DNA of 64,000 nt from Planctomycetaceae bacterium (GTDB taxonomy: Bacteria; Planctomycetota; Planctomycetia; Pirellulales; Pirellulaceae). The stretch lies in NCBI GenBank assembly GCA_020638975.1, contig JACKHN010000007.1, positions 248,001-312,000 on the forward strand. Direction: 5' to 3'. Below the pieces are notes generated by a model. It did not search any database. It was not told the origin of the DNA and saw only the letters and a list, made by a program, of their open reading frames with translations. The position numbers were made by a program, and so were the translations under genes. The stretch's first letter is position 1. Each line of letters opens with the position of its first letter. Positions 54,051 to 62,525 of the stretch are shown in pieces.

Positions 54051-54142
54051 GTGGTACCGTTTGCGATTCCTAAAAGTAGGACGGCCACTCTTGGCCGTCT
54101 TTTGTCGGGCAGGAGTGCCCGACCTACGGCAAACTGTACCAC
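54051..54142 (+). repeat. T1 element, 92 bp, inverted termini
   Basis: Starts GTGGTACCGTTTGC and ends GCAAACTGTACCAC, inverted with one mismatch. The core is almost identical to 46813-46904 (GTAGGACGGCCACTCTTGGC, TTTGTCGGGCAGGAGTGCCC). The same total length in both copies argues for a defined mobile or replicated unit rather than chance. Confidence 0.88.
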
Positions 54143-54418
54143 TACCCACGGGTACGCGTTGCGGCGAGGGAAACGCTGACAGAGAGACAAACCGACAGAG
54201 AAATGAAAAGCCACAAATCTCTTCGCCATTTTGCCGTGATCCAGCTTTCGGTCCAAAGCTCTACCCGCAGACTGCCCGCTCGTCACGTTATCCCTTATCA
54301 TCCAACGTAACGTCCTCGGGGTAGGGCTGCGACACCAAGAGCCAGCATTGATGAGGGGTGAGCGATGCCACGAGCGTCTTGGGGAAATTCCGCGCCGCAT
54401 CGAAACCCGAAGCGTCAG

Positions 54419-54678
54419 TTTTGAAGTTGCGCTATTTGTGTTGCTCAGGGCTAAAGGTCCAGCAATTTACCTAGCCCAGCCTGAAGGGCTGGGTGTTCGG
54501 CGAAATTGTTTGTTAGGGCCAAAGGTCCGGCCATTTGCAATTGACCTAACGCGGTCCTTGCAAACGGTCGGGCCGTTGGCACTACGATTCATTGTTATTG
54601 ACAGTACCCAGCCCTTTTGGGCTGGGCTAGGTAATCGGACGGGGCCTTGCCCCTAAACCAAAAAACGCAACTTCAAAA
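54419..54678. mobile_element. MITE-like insertion with 13-bp TIRs and 8-bp target duplication
   Basis: The 260-bp unit starts TTTTGAAGTTGCG (54419-54431) and ends with its exact complement CGCAACTTCAAAA (54666-54678). It is flanked by AGCGTCAG on both sides (54411-54418 and 54679-54686), a perfect 8-bp target duplication. Inside, CCTAGCCCAGC near the left end is inverted as GCTGGGCTAGG near the right, so the whole unit can fold on itself. It has no coding capacity and is probably moved by a transposase from elsewhere. Removing it and one duplication rebuilds CCCGAAGCGTCAGCGAGG at the target. Confidence 0.88.
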
Positions 54679-54703
54679 AGCGTCAGCGAGGAGATCTTCG
54701 CAC

Positions 54704-54976
54704 AAGAAGAAAGGCTCGCTGCCCACCGTGGCCGTCGAACTGACCGACTTCTCGGTGTTCTATTCCCAGGACTCGATTGCCAATGCCGAAGCGACGCTGA
54801 AGAACAAGGCCAGCAAGATCGTGGTCGACAAGGGGCAGAGCGTGAAGGTGACCAAAGACGCCAAAGGCATCGTCGCCCGCGAAGTGCTAACGCAAGAGTG
54901 GACGGACTGGATCGATTACTGGGCGGTCGACTTTGACTTTGAGAACAAACGTGAGATCATCCGCGTGCCGAAGGAG
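54704..54976 (+). pseudogene. Remnant of a type III methyltransferase (Mod) C-terminal part
   Basis: About 91 codons remain in frame with good coding character: LPTVAVELTDFSVFYSQDSI, VDKGQSVKVTKDAKGIVARE, WTDWIDYWAVDFDFENKREI and IRVPKE. This matches my recollection of the C-terminal region of large type III or orphan adenine-specific DNA methyltransferases, though a search is needed to confirm. No catalytic motifs are present, and the gene upstream of the MITE is gone. Immediately downstream come a palindromic repeat and then the missing C-terminal end on the opposite strand. Confidence 0.6.
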
Positions 54977-54982
54977 CCCGCA

Positions 54983-55073
54983 TACAAGCACGAAGCGCAA
55001 CGAGTGAGTCGGGGGCCGTTGCGAGCGAGTTGGAGAAGACAGAGGACTCACTCGCTGGCGCGTCGAGCTTGTA
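54983..55073. repeat. Imperfect palindrome inside the restriction-modification remnant
   Basis: TACAAGCACGAAGCGCAACG followed by AGTGAGTC (54983-55010) is mirrored, with a few mismatches, by GACTCACTCG to GAGCTTGTA (55045-55073). It sits exactly at the junction between the forward and inverted halves of the Mod remnant. Confidence 0.75.
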
Positions 55074-55100
55074 TAGACCGGAGACTGAGTGGGAAGTGCA

Positions 55101-55262
55101 TTTTCTTTTCCCGCCATTGCCGACATTCACCTCGATAATCGTCATCGTATCGTTCCCAAAGATATCCACCACCTTCACTGCGGTCTTGCGGCGACCGGGC
55201 GGGCACTCGTGGAAGACGCTGGTCAGTTCCAGGGACCGGTCCTTCTTGGTGCGGAACGCCGG
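55101..55262 (-). pseudogene. Inverted C-terminal tail of the same Mod remnant
   Basis: The minus strand encodes FRTKKDRSLELTSVFHECPP, GRRKTAVKVVDIFGNDTM and TIIEVNVGNGGKRK. In my recollection this is the continuation of the domain whose earlier part (IDYWAVDFDFENKREI) lies on the plus strand just upstream. The reading direction is opposite, so the tail appears to have been inverted in place. Turning the segment 54977-55265 around would restore the order, with about 20-30 residues lost at the junction. Confidence 0.55.
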
Positions 55263-55284
55263 CGAGGACACTCCGCAATCGACC

Positions 55285-55591
55285 GACGACGAAAACACAA
55301 TGGATTATTTTCTGGGGAAACGACCGACGGGCACGACCACGGATTCCTCGGTCGATCTGGGCATGATCGTCCGCGATATCGACGAACTGGCGGTCCTGTG
55401 CGACGAGGCGCATCACATCCACGACAAGTCGCTGGCCTGGTTCAAGTCGATCGAAGACATCCCTCAACCAATCGCAGACCGATGTTCGCTATAGTTTCGT
55501 CTATGTCGACCAAGCGGGATTCGAGAGGTACCGACAAAAATCATTCCGTGAGATTGCGGAAGGCTTTCTAGAATATCAATTCGAAGGCTAA
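55285..55591 (+). pseudogene. Remnant of a type III restriction helicase (Res)
   Basis: Two pieces in neighbouring frames. The first (55285-55461) reads ENTMDYFLGKRPTG, VDLGMIVRDIDELAVLCDEAHH, then IHDKSLAWFKSIEDI; DEAH is the Walker B box of a superfamily 2 helicase, and the context matches Res subunits. The second (about 55463-55591) reads FVYVDQAGFERYRQKSFREIAEGFLEYQFEG and then stops, which resembles the extreme C-terminus of Res. Hundreds of residues between them are missing, so the gene is dead. Together with the Mod pieces it marks an extinct type III restriction-modification system. Confidence 0.6.
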
Positions 55592-55625
55592 CGCCGATTT
55601 TAACTGCCCTGGCAACGGCCTACGC

Positions 55626-57440
55626 TCAGGCACGCTTGCGGGAGTCGCGTTTGCGGTCGTTTTCGCTGAGAAGCATCTTGCGAAGACGGATTTGCGTGGG
55701 TGTCACTTCGACGAGTTCATCGTCTTCGATGTACTCCAGCGCCGCTTCGAGAGAAAGCTTTCGTGGCGGTTTCAGCATGATATTGTCGTCGCTACCCGAA
55801 GCTCGCATATTCGTCAGCTTCTTCTCTTTCGTGGGGTTCACGGGCATGTCGTTGTCTCGGCTGTTCTCGCCCACGATCATGCCTTCGTACACAACGTCAC
55901 CCGGTGCGACGAACAAATCCGCACGTTGCTGCAGACTGTCCAAGGCAAAACCAACGGCTTTACCGGGCACCATCGAGATCAACACACCGTTCGGACGACG
56001 AGGAATCTCGCCTTCGATCGGTCGATACTCGGCGAAGCGATGATGAATGATCGCGGTGCCCTGCGTTGCGTTGAGTAATCGCGTTCGTAGACCGATCAGC
56101 CCACGGGCTGGAATGGTGAAGTCCGCATGGGTGTAGTCGCCGTGAGCCATCATGTGGTCGAGCGTACCACGACGTTCGCCGACCAACTCCATGACCGGAC
56201 CGAACTTGTCGGTGGGGACTTCGATCACCAACGACTCGAAGGGTTCCTCTTTCACGCCGTTGTTGTCGTGTGTGATGACGTGCGGCTTGCCAACAGACAG
56301 CTCGAATCCCTCGCGCCGCATCGTCTCGATCAACACCGACAAGTGCAAGACACCACGTCCGGCAACCGCCATGGCATCAGTGCCCTCAATCGGTCGGACG
56401 CGGAGCGCTACGTTTCGCTCGAGCTCCTTGATGAGGCGTGTCTTCAGTTGGCGTGTCGTTACATATTTCCCGTCACGCCCAACCAACGGAGAACTGTTAA
56501 TCGTAAACACCATCTCCAGAGTCGGTTCGTCAACCTTCAACCGAGGCATGGCCACAGGATGCGTGGCGGCACAAATCGTATCGCCGATCTCGACGCCTTC
56601 GAGTCCGAGTACGGCCACCACATCACCGGCAGAAGCAGATTCTACTTCCAAGCGGCCCAGTTTGTCGAAGACGTGCAGACCGCTGATCTTGGTGTTGACG
56701 ATCTTGTCATTGGCTTGCATCAATGCAACGCTTTGTCCGCGTTTGATGCTTCCCGCTTGAATTCGACCTACGGCAATGCGGCCAAGGAACGCGGACCAAT
56801 CCAAGGTCGTTACCAGCATCTGCAGTGGTGAGTCGGGATCGACTTGAGGTCCAGGTACTTGCTCTAGCACCATATCCAACAAGGGTGCCATCGAGGTGGT
56901 GGGAACGTTCGGATCGGTCGTTGCGTAACCGTCCTTGCCGCTGGCGAACAAGTGGGGGAAATCGTCCAGATGATCGTCGCCACCTAAATCCATCAACAAC
57001 TCGAACGCTTTGTCTAGCACTTCCGTAGCTCGTGCATCGCTGCGATCGATCTTGTTGACCACCACGATTGGCTTCAAGCCAAACTCGAGTGCCTTCGCGA
57101 GCACGAAGCGAGTCTGGGGCAGGGGGCCTTCGGCTGCATCAATCAACAAGATGGCTCCGTCGGCCATGCGAACGACGCGTTCGACTTCGCCGCCAAAGTC
57201 AGCATGGCCTGGCGTATCTATGATGTTGATCTTCACGCCCTTATACGCGATCGCAATGTTCTTGGCGAGAATCGTGATCCCTCGTTCCCGCTCGATATCG
57301 TTGGAATCCAGGATGCAATCACCTTGCAGTTGGCTGTCTCGAAACTGACCGCTTTGGCGGAGCAGCGCATCGACGAGTGTTGTTTTGCCGTGGTCGACGT
57401 GGGCGATGATGACGATGTTACGGATGTCTTCGCGGCGCAT
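55626..57440 (-). CDS. typA: Translational GTPase TypA/BipA
   Basis: A 604-residue ribosome-associated GTPase involved in stress adaptation and 50S assembly. The G-domain motifs are complete: G1 IAHVDHGKTTLVDAL (residues 12-26), G2 ERERGITILAKN, G3 DTPGHADFGGEVERV, G4 NKIDR and G5 ASGKDGYA. The EF-G-like domains III and V follow, with VAGRGVLHLSVLIETMRREGFEL and RGLIGLRTRLLNATQGTAI, and the BipA-specific C-terminal domain ends in a basic tail (NDRKRDSRKRA). The length is typical. An altered or extra domain is not seen. Confidence 0.97.
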   Translation of the reverse strand: MRREDIRNIVIIAHVDHGKTTLVDALLRQSGQFRDSQLQGDCILDSNDIERERGITILAKNIAIAYKGVKINIIDTPGHADFGGEVERVVRMADGAILLIDAAEGPLPQTRFVLAKALEFGLKPIVVVNKIDRSDARATEVLDKAFELLMDLGGDDHLDDFPHLFASGKDGYATTDPNVPTTSMAPLLDMVLEQVPGPQVDPDSPLQMLVTTLDWSAFLGRIAVGRIQAGSIKRGQSVALMQANDKIVNTKISGLHVFDKLGRLEVESASAGDVVAVLGLEGVEIGDTICAATHPVAMPRLKVDEPTLEMVFTINSSPLVGRDGKYVTTRQLKTRLIKELERNVALRVRPIEGTDAMAVAGRGVLHLSVLIETMRREGFELSVGKPHVITHDNNGVKEEPFESLVIEVPTDKFGPVMELVGERRGTLDHMMAHGDYTHADFTIPARGLIGLRTRLLNATQGTAIIHHRFAEYRPIEGEIPRRPNGVLISMVPGKAVGFALDSLQQRADLFVAPGDVVYEGMIVGENSRDNDMPVNPTKEKKLTNMRASGSDDNIMLKPPRKLSLEAALEYIEDDELVEVTPTQIRLRKMLLSENDRKRDSRKRA

Positions 57441-57530
57441 GGTGGGATAGCCGAGGGTGTGACGGAGGGTAAAAGCCCATCAGCTTACCAAACCCCGGGG
57501 CAGATTCGGAAGGCCACGCGATTCGAGGTA

Positions 57531-57640
57531 GTGTTACAGTTTGCCGTAAGTCAGGCACTGCTGCCCGACAAGACGGCAAGAGTGGCCATCCTACGTAAAG
57601 GAGTGGCTGTCCCATGTAAAGGATTTGAAACTGTGCCATT
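57531..57640 (-). repeat. T1 element, reversed and expanded copy
   Basis: Read on the minus strand it follows the T1 pattern: GTAGGATGGCCACTCTTGCC, GTCTTGTCGGGCAGCAGTGCC, and the end GGCAAACTGTAACAC. An extra 20-30 bases lie near the other end (AAAGGAGTGGCTGTCCCATG on the plus strand). It is 90 bases upstream of typA. Confidence 0.7.
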
Positions 57641-57675
57641 ACCCGATTCCAGTTAATCGCTCAAATTCACATTCG

Positions 57676-58224
57676 CTAGCACCTCAAGAAACCGACGAGT
57701 TTTCGCGGATGCTTGAATTCCTTGATAACGAGACGCCGGAATTCAGGTCGCTTGAGATGTTGGGGATCTCACGACGCCGAACCGAATAGCTGTTCGCGAC
57801 CCACAAAAGTATCGAATCTCGCGATAGAATGCTCGGTGGAATGACTCACGATTGCCAGAATACAGCCGTTCGCGTGTTGCAACGCGGCGGAGCGTGCGCT
57901 TGATGGCTCGCCAGCCGACGGTGTGAAACGCGTAGTTCAGCCAGATAACAGCTGTGGCTCAGGGCCACAGAATCGGCTGAAGATGAAAGTAGCAACCATC
58001 AACAATCCATTGATCGGTCTCGCGACTGCACTCGCGGCGGCGACCAACTCGTCCGATGACCGCATCGTCCAATTGGGCCCCCAATTAATAGCATCCAACT
58101 CGATATGTGGAGCGCCCGTGATCGAAGATAATTCTCTGGCGAACGTCGACTTTCCGGAACAACTACAGCCGAGTACAAGCACTCGTGAAAGGTCGATAGC
58201 CGTTATCTCACATTCATGCATCAC
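57676..58224 (-). pseudogene. Broken P-loop nucleotide kinase gene (adenylate-kinase-like)
   Basis: The first frame (58224 down to 57937) gives RVLVLGCSCSGKSTFARELS, a Walker A loop, and GAPHIELDAINWGPNW, typical of small AAA/FlaR-type kinases of about 180 residues. The expected remainder lies in other frames: VIWLNYAFHTVGWRAIKRTLRR and ATRERLYSGNRESFHRAFYR, then DSILLWV and YSVRRREIP, then RPEFRRLVIKEF with PRKLVGFLRC and a stop. At least three frame changes are needed, while each piece keeps family-like sequence, so the damage is recent or is a sequencing artefact. Confidence 0.7.
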
Positions 58225-58230
58225 TCGAGA

Positions 58231-59500
58231 CTACTTACCGATCGCATAGAGCGCCTCGAAAGTCCGCAAATAGATCCGGCCGTTCGACACCGCAGGCGAC
58301 GCCGAGATCGCTTCGCCCATGTCGTTTTGTGACAGGATCGCGAATTCCTTGCCGGGCTTCACCACCGTGATCACGCCATTACGAGCGGTGAGATACACCT
58401 TCCATCGGCGTAAAGCGGCGAAGCTCGATGCCGATCGCGAGTCGTCCGCTCCTCGTAGAACTCCTCGCCGGTCTTGGCATCGACGCAAACAAGATTGCCG
58501 TTTTCGCGACACAAATAGACCAACCCATCGTGATAAAGCGGTGACGGCACATCAGGCGTACCGGCATCTCGTTTCCAATGCAGCGCAGACTTGTTATCCG
58601 GAGACATCGCCTTTGATGTCCGGACGCAGATTAACACTTTTCCCTGGCAGACGGGACGACGATCATTCCCGGCGTTGCCAGCGGCGAGGCGACGAAGCGA
58701 AGGGTCGGATGGTGAAGCTCCTTGCGGATTCAAACAGCATCGCCAGATTTCGCTGCCGTCTTTCAAACTGTGTGCCATCACGTAGTCGCCACCATGTGTA
58801 ATCAAGAACTCCCGCTCACTGTCACGGTAAAGCATGGGCGAGGCATACGAGTGTTCGTTCTCTTCGCGGCTCCAGTGATTCGAGGTTGCTGCCAAATCTC
58901 GTCGGCGGTCGCGGCGTCGAGACAGACGACCATCGCTTCGGTGTATCCGGATTCCCTCGCCGTGGATGAACTGGAAATACAAACGACCGTTATCGAGGAC
59001 GGGCGTGCTGGTCATACCAAACGCGATATTGAACGGTCCGTATCGATCCTGCAAATTGAAGCGGTAGACCTCGTCTCCTTCCAAGGAGTAGCACCCAAAC
59101 ATTCCATTCGCCATCACGGTCCAGACATGCTTTCCATCCGTGCTCGCGGACGGCGAAGCGGAGCTGCCTTCGTCGCCGCGGACGTCCGTGTTGCCGGTCG
59201 CGATCGTCTTTTGCCAAAGTTCCTTGCCGTCGGTGCTGACGCAAATCAGCAGCAGATCGCTGCCCGAAACACTGGTCACAAAGATTCGATCACCGACAAT
59301 CACCGGCGTTGAACCAGCAGCACCCGGCATCGACAATCGCCAAGCGACGTTCTCGGTCTTACTCCACTTGTTGGCAGATTGGTTTCGTCGCTGACTCCAT
59401 CCAATCGAGCACCGCGCCACTGCGGCCAGTCGGCTTGAAGCGAGTTAGCGAGAAAGGAACAAACAACGGCAACGAAGCAGCCAAGAGTTCGAGTCTTCAT
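58231..59500 (-). pseudogene. Broken PQQ-type beta-propeller gene
   Basis: Starts at 59500 with a signal peptide (MKTRTLGCFVAVVCSFLANSLQ) and the typical ADWPQWRGARLDGVSDETNLP. It then changes frame to continue ENVAWRLSMPGAAGSTPVIVGDRIF. The main frame carries propeller blades (LLLICVSTDGKELWQKT, GMTSTPVLDNGRLYFQF, NLVCVDAKTGEEF) with a short out-of-frame stretch around 58900-58950, and the last blade (GVITVVKPGKEFAIL, ASPAVSNGRIYLRTFEALYAIGK) is in a third frame. About four frame changes split one otherwise complete protein of about 420 residues. It is related in type to the intact gene at 52623-53960. Confidence 0.75.
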
Positions 59501-59606
59501 CGAGTATTCTCTATTATGAGGAATCGAAAGCGACGGCTAGTGTCGCCAAAGCAGCGGAGATGGTCAGCCGCCGGGCTGAGACCGTCGCTTGGTCCTAGCC
59601 TCACGG

Positions 59607-59676
59607 TGGCTGGGGCTGAGTCTTCGAAGCCCCGGCACGGAGGCAAACCGTGGCGTCGAAGACTCCGCCACAGCCA
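59607..59676. repeat. Imperfect compound palindrome
   Basis: TGGCTGGGGCTGAGTCTTCG near the left and its partial complement CGAAGACTCCGCCACAGCCA near the right frame a short inner inverted repeat (GGCACGG and CCGTGGC). It lies between two divergent broken genes and has the same design as the other intergenic palindromes. Confidence 0.7.
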
Positions 59677-59748
59677 TCGCTGCGCCGAATGGCGGAGTCG
59701 CAGGCCCCCAGTTAGAATCGAACGAAGGCAGCAGCTTGGCGGAGTTCC

Positions 59749-61423
59749 ATGAAAATCACTTCGATCCCACAAATCTATCGCAATGTCCGCCGCTGGACTG
59801 AGATTATCTCGGTGCTCAGCAAATACGGGTTGGCGGACTGGATCAGCGGTTTCAAGCTGGAATTCGTCAAGGATGCGTTGAAGGCTCGCGACGGCGAGGC
59901 GATCGCCCGGCACACGCGTGAGGCACGGATTAGGCTGGCGCTGACGGAACTCGGGCCGACGTTCATCAAATTGGGACAATTGCTGAGCACCCGACCTGAC
60001 GTCGTTGGCGTGCAGTTAGCCGATGAACTTTCCAAGCTTCAAGCCAATGTGCCTGCCGATCCGGCGGACAAAGTTCGAGCGTTAATCTCGGAAGAGTTGG
60101 GGCTACCCGTCGACGAATTATTCACGCTGTTCATCGACGAACCCATCGCTTCCGCCTCGATCGGCCAAGTGCATGCCGCGCGATTAGCTTCGGGCGAAGA
60201 TGTCGTTGTAAAGTCCAGCATCTCGGCATCGAGAGTATTGTCCGCGAAGATCTGGATGTATTGGGCGGACTCGCAACTCGCAGAGATGATTCGGAGTTCG
60301 CGCGTATCGGCCTCGTGGCAACGGTCGCCGAGATGGCTCGGACGCTGCGTCGAGAGTTGACTTCGGACGCGAGGAACGCAACCTCCAGCAGTTTGAAGTG
60401 CAGTTCGGCGACAACCCTACGTGCGGATGCCGAAGCCGATTACCGAACTGTGTACGGGCGCGTCCTCACGATGGAGCGAATTGACGGCACGAAACTCGAG
60501 AACACCGAACAACTTCGCGCTGCGGGAGTCGATCTTGCCGAAGTCGCACGTCGCGGCGCCGAGTTGTATCTCGACATGATCTTCATGCACGGCTTCTATC
60601 ACGCCGATCCTCATCCCGGCAACATCGTCGTTACCAGGCAACGTGATCGGTTTGCTCGACTTTGGGATGGTGGGGCGATTGGACGAGCGACTGCGAGAGG
60701 ACATCGAAGAAATGTTGCTGGCGATCGTTAACCAAGACGTCACGATCCTGACTTCGCTAATCAAACGCGTCGGAACGATCCCGTCGGGCCTTGATGAGGG
60801 CGCACTTTCGATTGACATCGCAGACTTTGTCGGCCACTACGCGACCCAATCCCTCGACCAATTCGATCTGGGAGGCGCATTGACGGAGATGACGCAACTC
60901 ATTCATCGACATCGAATCTCGCTGCCACCACAAGTCGGTCTGCTGATCAAGACGCTGGTGACATTGGAGGCACGACCAAGATGCTGAGCCCAAGTTCAGC
61001 TTGATGGAAGTCATGCGACCGTTCCAACGCAAAATGCTGCTGCGTCGCTTGTCGCCGGCCGGCAGCTCCGTAAAGCGAGACGCGTATTTCGAGCTAGAAC
61101 AACTGGCCGAGATCGTGCCGCGTCGCTTAGGCGAGATCTTAGAACAAATCCAAGCTGGCAAGTTCGATGTGCATCTCGATCACCGGGGACTCGGCCCGTC
61201 CGTCAATCGACTCGTGCTAGCGATGATGGCCAGTTCGTTGTTCCTGGGGTCTTCGTTAATGCTCAGCCAGCAAGTTCCGCCTTTGATCTTCCCCGAGAAC
61301 AACTACTTTGGACTGGAGAAGCTCTCGATCCTGGGTCTTGGTGGCTGCCTCGTTAGCATTCTTGTGGGGTTGAGGCTGCTGCGGGCGATTGGGAAATCAG
61401 GACATTTGGACCGGCGAGAGTAG
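59749..61423 (+). pseudogene. AarF/UbiB/ABC1-family kinase gene with several frameshifts
   Basis: Starts at 59749 with GGCGGAG nine bases upstream. The protein kinase-like family is unmistakable: KxGQ motif FIKLGQLLSTRPD, alanine-rich loop PIASASIGQVHAA, GEDVVVK, DPHPGN and LLDFGMVGRLDERL, and a C-terminal pair of membrane helices. These lie in different frames. Changes are needed near 60212, 60358, 60448, 60638 and 60972, the second and third compensating each other. UbiB relatives support ubiquinone biosynthesis or lipid metabolism. All motifs are preserved and no stop occurs inside any correct-frame segment, so sequence error or very recent decay is likely. Confidence 0.8.
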
Positions 61424-61760
61424 TGCCGCTGGTCGCTTGATCCTGTCGCCGGAAACCGTCCCCCGACTTGGTTTCGGCTGGAGTGGTAACCGCTCCCTCG
61501 CCAGTATCCGCTTCCTCCGCGAGGCGTTGCTCTTCGCGAGCGGCCAAACAATCGTTGAGCAATGCTTCGACGCGGGCGTTTAAAGCCGTCAGGTCGTTTA
61601 GCAGGGCTTCCTGTCGGTCATCGATCTCGTCGATCAAAGTCCGTTGGGCTTCGGGCGAACTCATACGCAGTGGCTTGCTGGGTTTTCGCGGGCGGCGGGG
61701 ACGAGCGACCTTGCGTCGGGTGGTCGAACGCTTTTGACGTGATTGTGTAGCAGTTGGCAT
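61353..61760 (-). CDS. Small basic, coiled-coil protein
   Basis: A 135-residue protein. The first 35 residues are very basic (SRQKRSTTRRKVARPRRPRKPSKPL), suggesting nucleic acid or ribosome contact. A helical, probably coiled-coil part follows (LIDEIDDRQEALLNDLTALNARVEALLNDCLAAREEQR), and then a low-complexity tail. I do not recognise the family. A GGGA site lies about 9 bases before the ATG. Its 3' end overlaps the end of the UbiB gene by 71 bases in convergent orientation; the tail may be shorter if the UbiB end is intact. Moderately sure that it is a real gene. Confidence 0.6.
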   Translation of the reverse strand: MPTATQSRQKRSTTRRKVARPRRPRKPSKPLRMSSPEAQRTLIDEIDDRQEALLNDLTALNARVEALLNDCLAAREEQRLAEEADTGEGAVTTPAETKSGDGFRRQDQATSGTTLAGPNVLISQSPAAASTPQEC

Positions 61761-61982
61761 CGGTTATTCCCGCAGTAAGCTTTGCACCGGTTCCCAAAGG
61801 TCCGATTATAGAGTCTGGCGAAACGCTATGCATCAAGCAGATAGCGTTTTGCGGGAAATCTCCGCTGGCAGCTGCAAACCGGTCTTGGCGGATCTCAGCC
61901 CAGCAGCCTCGTCGAATACCGCCGCATCGCTACAATCGGTGGGTGATCGTGCTGATTTCGCTTCGGACTAGAAGGTGCCGCC

Positions 61983-62504
61983 GTGTTCATGCTTGCCCAG
62001 ATCGCTAACACCGACTTCCACGGATTCCTGCCCACGCGCGGGTCTGTAATGCTCGATTTTGTGTTTTTGGCCCTGTTTGCTGTCATCCCAGTCATGGCAT
62101 GGAGCATCTATCTCGTCAAATTTCGCAAGCCTGACGAGACATATAAGTGCGAATGGCATAAGCGGATTCAGCTCGCCCTGGGCGTGATTCTGCTGATTGC
62201 GGTTACGGCCTTTGAAATCGACATGCGATTCATCACCAAGGACTGGCGGTCACTGGCCGAAGCGTCGCCGTACTACGCCTCGAAGCTCGTCGACTACAGC
62301 TTGTGGATTCATCTGTGCTTCGCCGTGCCAACCCCGTTGCTCTGGATTTTCGTCATTATTCGAGCAATGCAGAAGTTCCCCAAACCAGCGGCACCGTGTG
62401 AGTACAGTTCGTGCCACATGCTGTGGGGCAAGGTCGCTGCCATCGCGATGTTCATGACAGCACTTACAGGTTGGGTGTTCTATTGGCTGGCGTTCGTCGC
62501 CTGA
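61983..62504 (+). CDS. DUF420 family membrane protein
   Basis: A 173-residue protein with four transmembrane segments: MLDFVFLALFAVIPVMAWSIYLV, RIQLALGVILLIAVTAFEIDM, LVDYSLWIHLCFAVPTPLLWIFVII and VAAIAMFMTALTGWVFYWLAFV. This matches DUF420 (YozB-like), a family often found near cytochrome oxidase assembly genes. His159-type residues in the second and third segments are typical of the family but their role is unknown. The GTG at 61983 or the ATG two codons later could be the start. Confidence 0.82.
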   Translation: MFMLAQIANTDFHGFLPTRGSVMLDFVFLALFAVIPVMAWSIYLVKFRKPDETYKCEWHKRIQLALGVILLIAVTAFEIDMRFITKDWRSLAEASPYYASKLVDYSLWIHLCFAVPTPLLWIFVIIRAMQKFPKPAAPCEYSSCHMLWGKVAAIAMFMTALTGWVFYWLAFVA

Positions 62505-62525
62505 CGACCGCTCAAACAACACGCA

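Noticed and set aside
54348..54656. 102-codon plus-strand frame as a gene
   Set aside because: More than half of it is inside the MITE-like element and it has no coding features.
59749..61423. Programmed frameshifting in the UbiB-family gene
   Set aside because: Five changes in different directions with no slippery sequence pattern are not compatible with programmed frameshifting.
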